Positions 44,211 through 52,864 of a stretch of 64,000 nucleotides of DNA are shown piece after piece; the first letter of the stretch is position 1, and the number at the start of each line of letters is the position of its first letter. The stretch covers positions 186,001-250,000 of the forward strand of contig NC_008710.1 in the NCBI RefSeq assembly GCF_000012085.2, in the 5' to 3' direction. The stretch is from Borrelia turicatae 91E135. Its GTDB lineage: Bacteria; Spirochaetota; Spirochaetia; Borreliales; Borreliaceae. The notes beneath the pieces were generated by a model. It searched no databases and was not told the DNA's origin. It saw only the letters and a program-made list of their open reading frames with translations. The position numbers and the translations under genes are program-made.

Positions 44211-44927
44211 ATGATAAAAGTGTCAACAGCTCAAAAACTATTCATTTTAACATCATTACTAATGATTTTTATAGGGTGTACAAAAAAAACAAAGAAAATA
44301 AACTTTAATGAAATTGACACACTCTATAACGAAAAAGATGAAATAATAATTCAATCAATTCTAGCAGAAGAAGAAAACGAATTTTTTGAATATAAAATTA
44401 GAATACCCAAAGTAATAGATGCCAGAACAAAAAACAATAAAATAAAAACATTCAATGATGAAGTTGAAAATTATTCAAATGAAATAGTTAACAACCTAGA
44501 GAGTGCTGCTCAAAATATTAAACAAGAGTCTAAAAAACCAAGCTTAAACATAGATTATGAGATCTACCATGGATATGGTATTTATACAATAATAGTAAGT
44601 GCCACTCAAACAATTAATGATACATCTATCACAAACCATAGAAGCTATTATATTAGCGATAATGGGGATTATATTTATAATATAGATGAAATCATTAACG
44701 TAGAAGAAGCATTTCCCTACTTTACTCAAAGGATTAAAGAAAAAATTGAACAAACATACCCAAATAAACTACTATTTGATTTACAGCAAGCAGTGATTTA
44801 CTTTGAAAATAAAAAAATCATAATAAAATTCCCATTTTATGTATTTAATTTAGACGACATAAAGGATACCGAAAACATATTCGAATTTAATGAAGAAGAA
44901 GCACAAAAATATATAAAACAAGGATAA
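44211..44927 (+). CDS. Lipoprotein, possibly RsiV/PdaC-like (DUF3298) domain
   Basis: This 238-residue protein has a good spirochaetal lipobox (LLMIFIGC, Cys about 24). The body YHGYGIYTIIVSATQTINDT, then YYISDNGDYIYNIDEIIN, FPYFTQRIKEKIE and IIIKFPFYVFNLDDI follows the order seen in DUF4163/DUF3298 proteins such as RsiV and PdaC. The assignment is tentative. It sits 12 bp before the M16C peptidase gene and is probably co-transcribed with it, so a periplasmic partner role is possible. Confidence 0.72.
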   Translation: MIKVSTAQKLFILTSLLMIFIGCTKKTKKINFNEIDTLYNEKDEIIIQSILAEEENEFFEYKIRIPKVIDARTKNNKIKTFNDEVENYSNEIVNNLESAAQNIKQESKKPSLNIDYEIYHGYGIYTIIVSATQTINDTSITNHRSYYISDNGDYIYNIDEIINVEEAFPYFTQRIKEKIEQTYPNKLLFDLQQAVIYFENKKIIIKFPFYVFNLDDIKDTENIFEFNEEEAQKYIKQG

Positions 44928-44939
44928 AATAAATCATAA

Positions 44940-47858
44940 ATGAAAAGAAAAAAAATTTTCAACTTAATTTCAAAAACTTACCTAGAAGAATATGACACTG
45001 AAGGATGTTATTTTAAACATGAAAGTGGACTAGAAATATTTGAACTAAAAAATACCACATTTAAAGAAAATGCTTTTGGAATAGCATTCAAGACTATTCC
45101 CCTAAATAATACGGGGGTTGCTCATATCCTAGAGCACACGATTTTTTGCGGATCAAATAAATATAGAATAAAAGATCCTTTTCTTTATTTAATGAAAGGA
45201 AGCCTAAACACTTTCTTAAATGCAATGACATTTCCAGATAAGACTCTCTATCCAGCAGCATCTACAATCCAAAAAGATTATTTTAACTTATTCAAAATAT
45301 ATGCCGATGCTGTTTTTAACCCATTACTTAAAAAAGAAGCCTTTATGCAGGAAGGTTATAATATAAACCCAAATAACTTTAAACTATCTGGTATTGTCTT
45401 AAATGAAATGAAAGGTAATTATTCCAACAAAAATTCTTTAATTAACGAAATTGCTACCAATTCTCTTTTTTCTGAAGGTACCTATCAATACGATTCTGGG
45501 GGCAATCCTATCAATATCATTGACCTTACATACGAAGAATTTATCGAATTTTACAGAAAACACTATACACTAGAAAATTGTAAAATATTTTTATTTGGCA
45601 ATATTGACACTAATAAAAATCTTAATTTTATTGAAAAATATATAATTAGACCTTATACAAAGGAAAAATTAAATATTAATTACAATATAAAAAAAACCAC
45701 AAGATGGAATAAAGGTAAAACACTAAATTTTGATATCCCAAAAGAAACTGAAAATACACTAGGAGTATATGCAATAAACTGGTTATGTACTGATATTAAA
45801 AATATCAAAGAAAATATCGGACTTGAAATTCTATCAGAAATTCTCCTAGACAGCTCCTGTCAATTCACTATAAACATGCTAAAGAGTAATATTGGTGACG
45901 TAATAGCTGATGTTAGTGGCATCAACACAGACATAAAAGAATGCGTATTTTCATTCGGATTACAAAACGTAGTTCCAGGAAAAATGGAAGAATTTAAAAA
46001 TATGGTTTTTAATGAACTTAAAAATCTTGTTAAAGTAAAAATTTCAGAAGAACTAATACAAGGTATTCTCTTTGGTTATGAATTTGCATTAAAAGAAGAA
46101 AAAGGACAAGGATGGCCTATTTCTTTAATGATCAAAAGTTTTAAAGGTTGGTTACATGGAATGCATCCAACTGAAACTTTAAAAATTAATTGTCATCTAG
46201 ATGAGATTAAAAACAAACTAGAGAAAGGGGAACCTTACTTTGAAAATCTAATAGAAAAATATTTACTCAATAATAATCATTACACATTGATCCAATTTAA
46301 TCCATCAGATACAGTCCTTAAAGAAATGGAAGAAAAAATAGAAAAAAAATTAATGGATAGAGAAATTGACATTAAGAAAAATCCAGAAAAATTTGCAGAA
46401 TTTACTAAAGATTATAATCAATTTAAAGACTATCAAAAAAAGGAAGATCTTAAATCCGACATTACTAAGCTTCCCATGCTAAAAATAGAGGATTTACCAA
46501 AAGAAGTTGAAAAAAGTTTAATTCTTAATGAAACTCCTGAACTTAAAACACATACGTTTGAATTAAAGAAAAACAATAATATCTTCAATGTGCATCTATT
46601 TTTTAAATTAAATTTTCTACAAAAAGAAGATTTTATGCATCTTTCTTTATTAAAAAGAGCCATTCAAGATCTATCTACCCAAAATTATTCCTATGTAGAT
46701 TTAAATAATAAAATCCAAAATACTTTGGGACAATTAAACATACATGAAAGTTATGAAGAAGATATACAAGGAAACATGATAAATTTATTTAACATAAATT
46801 TCAAATCATTTAACAATAAAATTCAAGAATCATTTATATTAATTAAAGAAATTTTAATCAACATAAATTTTCATGATTACGATAGATTAAAAGAAATAGT
46901 CTTAAGCCTAAAAAATGATTTTAAATCGATACTAATACCCAAAGGACATATCTTTGCAACAATAAGATCAGAATCAAAATTAAGTCAAAGCAAATATCTA
47001 AAAGAACTTCAAGTTGGCCTTACAGGAAGAGAATACTGGCAAAAAGTAAAGACAGACATAGAATCTTTAAGAGAACTTGCATCTAATTTAGAAAGGCTAA
47101 GGGACAAAATAATTTTTAAAGACAATCTCTCATCACTGCTTATAGGTAGTACTAACGATGTCATTAAAAGATTAGAAAGTGAATTATTCACATTAAGAGA
47201 AAGTTTAAGTAAAAAGACTTATATCAATAACCCAATTACAATACAACCATCAGGCAATATCTTAACAGAAATAATCATTATTCCATCAAAAATATCTTTT
47301 AACTCCATAAGCTTTGCAAGCTATAAAATAACAGATGAAAATTATCCAAAAATAAATTTCTTAACACATATATTAAAAAGTGGGATCTTATGGGAAAAAA
47401 TAAGGGTCATGGGAGGAGCATACGGTGCATTTGCATCAATTACAAACGGAATATTTTCTTTTGCATCATATAGAGATCCTAACTTTGTAAAGACATATCA
47501 AGCATTTGAAACATCATTAGAAGAATTGGCTAATAACGAAATTAAAAACGAAGAACTCTATACATATTTAGTAGGAGTAATTGGTTTAAGTACAAATGTA
47601 AAAACCAAATCCATAGAAATATTAGAAAGCCATAAAAGAAAAATGCTAAACATTAGTGATCAGCTAAGACAAGATATAAGAAACTCTTACTTCAAAATAA
47701 CAAGCACAGACATTAAAAATATATCTGAACAAGTATTAAACCAATTAAAACAAAAAAATAGCATTACATCTCTTGTTAACCATGCAACTTATGAAGATGA
47801 AAAAGAAAAACTAGAAGCATTTATTGGAACAAACTACAAGGTAAAAAAAATATATTAA
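44940..47858 (+). CDS. M16C zinc metallopeptidase (presequence-protease-like)
   Basis: This 972-residue protein of the PreP/CYM1 type has the inverted zinc motif HxxEH at H62, E65, H66 (VAHILEHTIFCGS) and a distal glutamate region LNEMKGNYSN about 80 residues later. The M16C-associated half contains PKGHIFATIRSESKLSQSKY and IRVMGGAYGAFASI. Such enzymes degrade short unstructured peptides inside a closed chamber. No signal peptide is visible, so cytoplasmic peptide recycling is likely. No good Shine-Dalgarno is present, and translation may be coupled to the lipoprotein gene 12 bp upstream. Confidence 0.92.
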   Translation: MKRKKIFNLISKTYLEEYDTEGCYFKHESGLEIFELKNTTFKENAFGIAFKTIPLNNTGVAHILEHTIFCGSNKYRIKDPFLYLMKGSLNTFLNAMTFPDKTLYPAASTIQKDYFNLFKIYADAVFNPLLKKEAFMQEGYNINPNNFKLSGIVLNEMKGNYSNKNSLINEIATNSLFSEGTYQYDSGGNPINIIDLTYEEFIEFYRKHYTLENCKIFLFGNIDTNKNLNFIEKYIIRPYTKEKLNINYNIKKTTRWNKGKTLNFDIPKETENTLGVYAINWLCTDIKNIKENIGLEILSEILLDSSCQFTINMLKSNIGDVIADVSGINTDIKECVFSFGLQNVVPGKMEEFKNMVFNELKNLVKVKISEELIQGILFGYEFALKEEKGQGWPISLMIKSFKGWLHGMHPTETLKINCHLDEIKNKLEKGEPYFENLIEKYLLNNNHYTLIQFNPSDTVLKEMEEKIEKKLMDREIDIKKNPEKFAEFTKDYNQFKDYQKKEDLKSDITKLPMLKIEDLPKEVEKSLILNETPELKTHTFELKKNNNIFNVHLFFKLNFLQKEDFMHLSLLKRAIQDLSTQNYSYVDLNNKIQNTLGQLNIHESYEEDIQGNMINLFNINFKSFNNKIQESFILIKEILININFHDYDRLKEIVLSLKNDFKSILIPKGHIFATIRSESKLSQSKYLKELQVGLTGREYWQKVKTDIESLRELASNLERLRDKIIFKDNLSSLLIGSTNDVIKRLESELFTLRESLSKKTYINNPITIQPSGNILTEIIIIPSKISFNSISFASYKITDENYPKINFLTHILKSGILWEKIRVMGGAYGAFASITNGIFSFASYRDPNFVKTYQAFETSLEELANNEIKNEELYTYLVGVIGLSTNVKTKSIEILESHKRKMLNISDQLRQDIRNSYFKITSTDIKNISEQVLNQLKQKNSITSLVNHATYEDEKEKLEAFIGTNYKVKKIY

Positions 47859-47874
47859 TATATAAGAAAAAAAA

Positions 47875-48123
47875 TTACTTAAGCTTTTTATATTTTTTGT
47901 TAAATTTGTCAATTCTACCTGCTGCATCAACAAACTTTTGTTGACCTGTATAAAAAGGATGCGATTTGCTTGTAATTTCAACAGTAATTAATGGATACTC
48001 TTTATTATCACTATATTTAATTGTCTCTTTTGAAGTTAAAGTAGATCTAGTTAAAAACATCGTACCATTGGAACTATCTTTAAATATTACTAAATTACTA
48101 ACAGGATGTATATCTTTTTTCAT
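47875..48123 (-). CDS. rpmE: 50S ribosomal protein L31, type B
   Basis: The protein is 82 residues from ATG 48123, where GAGAGG lies just upstream; a start 42 bp earlier is rejected. [20 protein letters not shown] and [20 protein letters not shown] are typical of L31. It has no cysteines, so it is the zinc-independent type-B form. It follows rho, a common spirochaetal arrangement, and converges on the M16C peptidase with 16 bp between stops. Confidence 0.95.
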   Translation of the reverse strand: MKKDIHPVSNLVIFKDSSNGTMFLTRSTLTSKETIKYSDNKEYPLITVEITSKSHPFYTGQQKFVDAAGRIDKFNKKYKKLK

Positions 48124-48180
48124 AATGCCTCTCTTAATTTGATAAAAGTTTAGTCTAAATTTCAAATAAAGTCAATTTTA

Positions 48181-49725
48181 CTAATCCCCATTACTCATGG
48201 TCTTTAGGAAAATTTCATTGTTCTTACTCTTTTTCATCTTTTCAACTAAAGCTTCAACACCTTCATAATCATCAACACCACCTAAAATTTTTCTAATAAG
48301 CAAAATTTTAGAACGCTCCTCTTCACTTAAAAGCAATTCTTCTTTTCTTGTCCCTGATTTCTTAATATTAATAGCAGGAAAAAGCCTTCTATCTGCCAAA
48401 CTCCTATCAAGAATTAACTCCATATTACCAGTACTTTTAAATTCCTCAAATATAACTTCATCCATCTTACTTCCAGTATCAACTAAAGCTGTAGCTATAA
48501 TAGTAAGACTTCCACCTTCCTCAATATTTCTAGCAGAACCAAAAAATCTTTTTGGTTTATGTAAAGCATTAGAATCAACTCCACCTGAGAGTATCTTACC
48601 AGAAGTTGGCATAGTCTGATTATAAGCCCTTGCAAGTCTTGTAATAGAATCTAAAAGAATAACAACATCCTTTTTATTCTCAACAAGTCTTTTTGCCTTC
48701 TCAATAACCATCTCTGCAACCTGCACGTGTCTACTAGCCTGCTCATCAAAATTAGATGCAATGACCTCACCCTTAACACCCCGAATCATGTCAGTCACTT
48801 CTTCAGGTCTCTCATCAATAAGTAAAATCATTAAAACAATGTCTGGATAATTAGTAGTAATTGCATTTGCTATTTTTTGAAGCAAAGTAGTCTTCCCAGC
48901 CTTTGGAGGTGATACTATTAATGCTCTTTGTCCTTTTCCAATAGGAGAAAAAAGATTAATAAGCCTAGTGGAAATATTACAATTTTCATATTCAAGATCC
49001 AACTTTGAACTAGGATATAAAGGTGTTAAATTATCAAAAGGTATTCTATTTTGTGCAAATGTAGGGTCCTGGTCATTAATGCTTTTAATTTTAATCATTG
49101 CAAAAAATCTCTCACCATCCCTTGGAGACCTAATCTGCCCATATAAAATATCACCTGTCCTTAAATTAAAAAGTCTAATCTGAGACGGTGAAACATAAAC
49201 ATCATTACCTCCTGAAAGATAAGAATTAGATGCTGTACGCAAAAACCCGTACCCATCACTTAAAACATCAAGAACGCCAGTAAATAAAACATTAATATTA
49301 TGTTCAGTTAATATCTTAACAAGTAAAAATATTAATTCTGTCTTCTTCATTGTTACCGCAATAGTATGATTAGTCCCAAGACCCTCAACAACTTTCCTGA
49401 TTTCGGTAATGGGCTTATCATAAAGACTATCAATAACGATAAAATCTTTACCACCTAAAAAATTAATAATGTTGCTTTGCTCAAGAGTCTTAATACTATT
49501 TTCTAAATCTGGATCAGATATATCATAATCAAAACCTGACGAGACTCCATTAGATTCTCTCAATTTATCAATATTAGAGTTTTTAAGTCCACTAGCAACA
49601 GATTCTTTTTTAGTGACAACTTTAACTATTTTTTTCTTAGAATTATCCTCAATCTTTAATTCTTTAGAAGAATTTAAACGCTTCATTTCATCCTCTAAAT
49701 CAAATTCCGCACATTTTTTATCCAT
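48181..49725 (-). CDS. rho: Transcription termination factor Rho
   Basis: This 514-residue protein has the RNA-binding cold-shock-like domain ([20 protein letters not shown] near 156) and an ATPase domain with Walker [13 protein letters not shown] near 267 and the Q/R-loop segment [20 protein letters not shown]. It is about 95 residues longer than E. coli Rho owing to a Lys/Ser/Asp-rich N-terminal extension, as in several other phyla. GAGGAG precedes the ATG. Given the scarcity of strong hairpins in this window, Rho probably ends many of these transcripts (inference). Confidence 0.96.
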   Translation of the reverse strand: MDKKCAEFDLEDEMKRLNSSKELKIEDNSKKKIVKVVTKKESVASGLKNSNIDKLRESNGVSSGFDYDISDPDLENSIKTLEQSNIINFLGGKDFIVIDSLYDKPITEIRKVVEGLGTNHTIAVTMKKTELIFLLVKILTEHNINVLFTGVLDVLSDGYGFLRTASNSYLSGGNDVYVSPSQIRLFNLRTGDILYGQIRSPRDGERFFAMIKIKSINDQDPTFAQNRIPFDNLTPLYPSSKLDLEYENCNISTRLINLFSPIGKGQRALIVSPPKAGKTTLLQKIANAITTNYPDIVLMILLIDERPEEVTDMIRGVKGEVIASNFDEQASRHVQVAEMVIEKAKRLVENKKDVVILLDSITRLARAYNQTMPTSGKILSGGVDSNALHKPKRFFGSARNIEEGGSLTIIATALVDTGSKMDEVIFEEFKSTGNMELILDRSLADRRLFPAINIKKSGTRKEELLLSEEERSKILLIRKILGGVDDYEGVEALVEKMKKSKNNEIFLKTMSNGD

Positions 49726-49813
49726 AATCTCCTCTATGAGATAAATTTTTAAGAAGGGTATTTTATCAAAAATAATACTTAACCATTAAATAATCAATAA
49801 ATATAACACTAAT

Positions 49814-50221
49814 TCATTGAAAAGTATCTTTTAATTGTGAAACTGTAAAAGAAAATAAATCTATACTCTCATTAGATTTAATCATTTCACACTTACCATC
49901 AAAGACTATATTATCATTAATAAATATCTTTTTTGTCTTAACATCACCGTATATCTTACAACCACTATTTAAATAAACCTTATTGCTAGCATTAATATTT
50001 CCCTTTAAAATTCCTTCAATTATTAACGTATCGCAAATTACCACATCTGTAATAACTTTACTATTTTTACCTATAAAAAGTATTCCACTTTTTGAAAATA
50101 TCTCCCCCTCAAAAGACGAATCAAGATATAAAGCACCCTCAAACTTTAACTTCCCTCTGAAAATTAAGCTTGAATCTAACTTACAGTCCCATTTGTAAGA
50201 ATCCTTAATATTAACAGGCAT
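49814..50221 (-). CDS. Bactofilin-family protein
   Basis: This 135-residue protein consists of short beta-helix repeats (LIFRGKLKFEGALYLDSSFE, SKVITDVVICDTLIIEGILK, GCKIYGDVKTKKIFINDN), the DUF583 bactofilin pattern, with short unstructured ends. Bactofilins polymerise into filaments that help shape cells. It begins 3 bp after hbb, with AAGGG before its ATG. The next gene, rho, starts 88 bp downstream. No hydrophobic anchor is seen. Confidence 0.82.
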   Translation of the reverse strand: MPVNIKDSYKWDCKLDSSLIFRGKLKFEGALYLDSSFEGEIFSKSGILFIGKNSKVITDVVICDTLIIEGILKGNINASNKVYLNSGCKIYGDVKTKKIFINDNIVFDGKCEMIKSNESIDLFSFTVSQLKDTFQ

Positions 50222-50224
50222 TAA

Positions 50225-50551
50225 CTATCCCTTAATGCCCCATACTCGTTCTTTTAAATCTTTTCCTGGACGAAAATAAGCAACATGATGATCATCAACA
50301 TTAACATACTCACCTGTTTGAGGATTACGAGCATTCTGGCGACCTTTCCTTTTTCTAAGCTCAAATGTACCAAAAGATCTAAACTCTATGACATTATTAA
50401 GACAAAGACTATTTTTAAGCTCTTCAAAAAAAGCATCAACTACAAGCCTTATATATTTTTTTTCTAATTTTTCATTACTATTTTTAATATTTAAAGATAT
50501 TTGGTTAACAATATCTGATTTAGTAACTTTGGGTCTTCTTGAAAAAGACAT
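50225..50551 (-). CDS. hbb: HU/IHF-type nucleoid protein Hbb
   Basis: This 108-residue DNA-bending protein has the HU arm [20 protein letters not shown] and the helical dimer core ([35 protein letters not shown]). B. burgdorferi Hbb (BB0232) is a sequence-tolerant HU/IHF relative that bends DNA sharply. The N-terminus [14 protein letters not shown] is slightly longer than in E. coli HU. AAGGA precedes the ATG. It sits between rpsT and the bactofilin gene in one minus-strand run. Confidence 0.95.
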   Translation of the reverse strand: MSFSRRPKVTKSDIVNQISLNIKNSNEKLEKKYIRLVVDAFFEELKNSLCLNNVIEFRSFGTFELRKRKGRQNARNPQTGEYVNVDDHHVAYFRPGKDLKERVWGIKG

Positions 50552-50562
50552 AAACTAGTTCC

Positions 50563-50820
50563 TTATCGTAATAACAAAATACTCAAATTTGATTTTTTAC
50601 GTGCAGCTTTATTTCTATGAATTATTCTTTTTCTAGCAGCGGTATCTAATTTTTTTGAAACAAATTTAAAAAACTCCAAAGCTTCTTCTTTTTTACCTTC
50701 CCTTATAAGGTTCATACAACGCTTTTCTATTGTTTTCAACTCACTCTTAACACTTACATTTCTCAAATTCCGCTTCAAATTTTGCCGAGCTCGTTTTAAT
50801 GCTGATGGATTATTGCCCAA
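50563..50820 (-). CDS. rpsT: 30S ribosomal protein S20
   Basis: This 85-residue protein (MGNNPSALKRARQNLKRNLR) is strongly basic and helical, with the conserved S20 ends (NKAARKKSNLS near the C-terminus). The start codon is TTG 50820, with AAGGAG 6 nt upstream and no in-frame ATG nearby. E. coli rpsT also starts with UUG, where it is tied to autoregulation. S20 is a primary 16S rRNA binder. Confidence 0.95.
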   Translation of the reverse strand: MGNNPSALKRARQNLKRNLRNVSVKSELKTIEKRCMNLIREGKKEEALEFFKFVSKKLDTAARKRIIHRNKAARKKSNLSILLLR

Positions 50821-50893
50821 ATTAAACTCCTTAATGCAGCAAACATGATAATAAATAAATATACCAACTAATTACAATATAGTCAATCATACA

Positions 50894-51715
50894 TTAAACA
50901 CACTGCCTACAATATTTATCAATATAAGCAAATACCTTTTGCATAGAATAAGACATTCCCTCATTATTAATGTATACCTTTTTAAGAGTACCTCTATGAT
51001 TATACACAAAAGACAAATAACCATCCCTACTCAGCTCAGAAACATGAACAAATATACTGTTAAAAAATTTATAAAAGTATTCTTTATGAGAAAAGATTTT
51101 TTTCTCATAAACAGAATCCTTTCTAAATTCATAAAAAATAACCAAATCTTTAATAACTAAAATATCATCTATTAAAACCTTAATACCGATAAGAAAAATA
51201 AAAAAAAATACTATTATGCTACCAAATGCAATATAACAAACAGACATGTTAATTAAAATTCGACACAAAAACATTAACAAATAAAGACCTGAAATATAAT
51301 ACCTTATCGGCAACTCCTCATTCTTTGCAATAAATAGATCACTTCTCATAATTTTAAGCTTCCTGAAAAAATTGCTTAAATATTTTTTTCTTAAAAAACA
51401 AATTTTTATTTTCCGTTTATTATTTAATCCTAGAATTAATATACTACCTGATAATCTCTTTTCAAACCATAGAATATCATTAAAAGTAAAATTAACCTTG
51501 GGATAAAATTTTTTATAAAAAATTTTATCCCCTTTACAATCAAGCTCATAAAAATATCTTAAATAAAAAATTATTAAAAAAAGATTTATCAATATTAAAA
51601 AAAGAACAAAAATACCAAAGATATTTTTATATAACAACATATAAAATACAGAAAAGCTCAAATTAAGAAGAAAAATAAAAATTAACCTGATTTTATAAAA
51701 AAAAAACTCATTCAT
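50894..51715 (-). CDS. Integral membrane protein of unknown function (BB0234-like)
   Basis: This 273-residue protein has two hydrophobic hairpins: residues about 8-55 (LIFIFLLNLSFSVFYMLLYK, IFGIFVLFLILINLFLIIFY) and about 138-185 (LYLLMFLCRILINMSVCYIA, IIVFFFIFLIGIKVLIDDIL), separated and followed by basic PH-like beta segments. The arrangement of two transmembrane pairs, each followed by a soluble beta domain, suggests an internal duplication. No known family is recognised. It has no Shine-Dalgarno and lies 17 bp after ychF. Confidence 0.72.
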   Translation of the reverse strand: MNEFFFYKIRLIFIFLLNLSFSVFYMLLYKNIFGIFVLFLILINLFLIIFYLRYFYELDCKGDKIFYKKFYPKVNFTFNDILWFEKRLSGSILILGLNNKRKIKICFLRKKYLSNFFRKLKIMRSDLFIAKNEELPIRYYISGLYLLMFLCRILINMSVCYIAFGSIIVFFFIFLIGIKVLIDDILVIKDLVIFYEFRKDSVYEKKIFSHKEYFYKFFNSIFVHVSELSRDGYLSFVYNHRGTLKKVYINNEGMSYSMQKVFAYIDKYCRQCV

Positions 51716-51732
51716 ATTAATAAATATTATAT

Positions 51733-52839
51733 TTAAACATTAAATTTAAAGAAAATTATATCACCATCTCTTACTAAGTAATCTTTCCCTTCAAGCCTAA
51801 AACGCCCTTTCTCCTTGACGCCTTGAACACTCTGATATTCAATTAAATCATTAAATGAATATACTTCGGCTTTAATAAAACCTCTCTGAAAATCACTGTG
51901 AATGATACCTGCAGCTTCTGGAGCCTTCATTCCATCCATAAAAGTCCAAGCTTTAACTTCTTGCTCTCCAGCAGTAAAATAGGTTCTCAAACCTAAAGCA
52001 TAATAAGTTGTTCGTATTAAATTGCTAAGACCACTATCATTAATTCCCATAGACTCAAGCATTTCCCTTCGCTCACGCAAGTCTTTAATCTCAATAAGTT
52101 CTGCCTCAACCTTAGCACACAAAATTAAATAATCATTACCCTCACCTAAAGCTATATTCTTTACGGTATCTGTATATTTATTGCCACAAAGAGAATTTTC
52201 ATCAACATTACAAACATATATAACTTTTTTAATAGTTAAAAGATTTAAAGATTTGATAAAATCATATCCAAATTCATCAAATTCAAATTCAATTACCGGT
52301 CTAACATCCATTAAATGCTTCTCAAGGCTCTTAAGCATTGAAACAATCTTCTTTGCATTCTCACTAATCTTTTTATCAACGCTCTTTACATTTTTTTCAT
52401 TCTTTAAAATGCTTTTCTGCACAGTATCAAGATCTGCAAGACATAGCTCTGTATTAATTGTGCTTATATCTCTTTGTGGATTTACATCTCCATCAACATG
52501 AATAACCTCTCTATCTTCAAAACATCTAACAACATGCACAATAATAGAAACCTCACGAATATTTGCCAAAAATTTATTACCAAGTCCCTCACCCCTAGAA
52601 GCCCCCTTCACAAGACCTGCAATATCAACGAATTCTATTACAGCAGGAACAGTTTTTTTTGACACAACCAAACTAGCAATTCTTGAAAGTCTCTCATCAG
52701 GAATTTCCACTATACCTATATTTGGATCAATAGTACAAAAAGGATAGTTAGCAATCTCTGATTTTGATGCTGTCAAAGATGAAAATAAAGTAGATTTACC
52801 AACATTGGGCAAACCCACTATTCCCACATTAAGCGCCAT
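51733..52839 (-). CDS. ychF: Obg-family ATPase YchF
   Basis: This 368-residue protein has G1 GLPNVGKSTLF near residue 8, G3 DIAGLVKGASRGEG near 72, a coiled-coil insertion (about 130-190) and the C-terminal TGS domain ending EGKDYLVRDGDIIFFKFNV. The family binds ATP rather than GTP and associates with ribosomes, acting in stress responses. GGAG precedes the ATG. It is preceded by the TPR/NHL/VWA gene 25 bp away. Confidence 0.95.
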   Translation of the reverse strand: MALNVGIVGLPNVGKSTLFSSLTASKSEIANYPFCTIDPNIGIVEIPDERLSRIASLVVSKKTVPAVIEFVDIAGLVKGASRGEGLGNKFLANIREVSIIVHVVRCFEDREVIHVDGDVNPQRDISTINTELCLADLDTVQKSILKNEKNVKSVDKKISENAKKIVSMLKSLEKHLMDVRPVIEFEFDEFGYDFIKSLNLLTIKKVIYVCNVDENSLCGNKYTDTVKNIALGEGNDYLILCAKVEAELIEIKDLRERREMLESMGINDSGLSNLIRTTYYALGLRTYFTAGEQEVKAWTFMDGMKAPEAAGIIHSDFQRGFIKAEVYSFNDLIEYQSVQGVKEKGRFRLEGKDYLVRDGDIIFFKFNV

Positions 52840-52864
52840 AACTAAAACTCCATAAAATTAAAAT

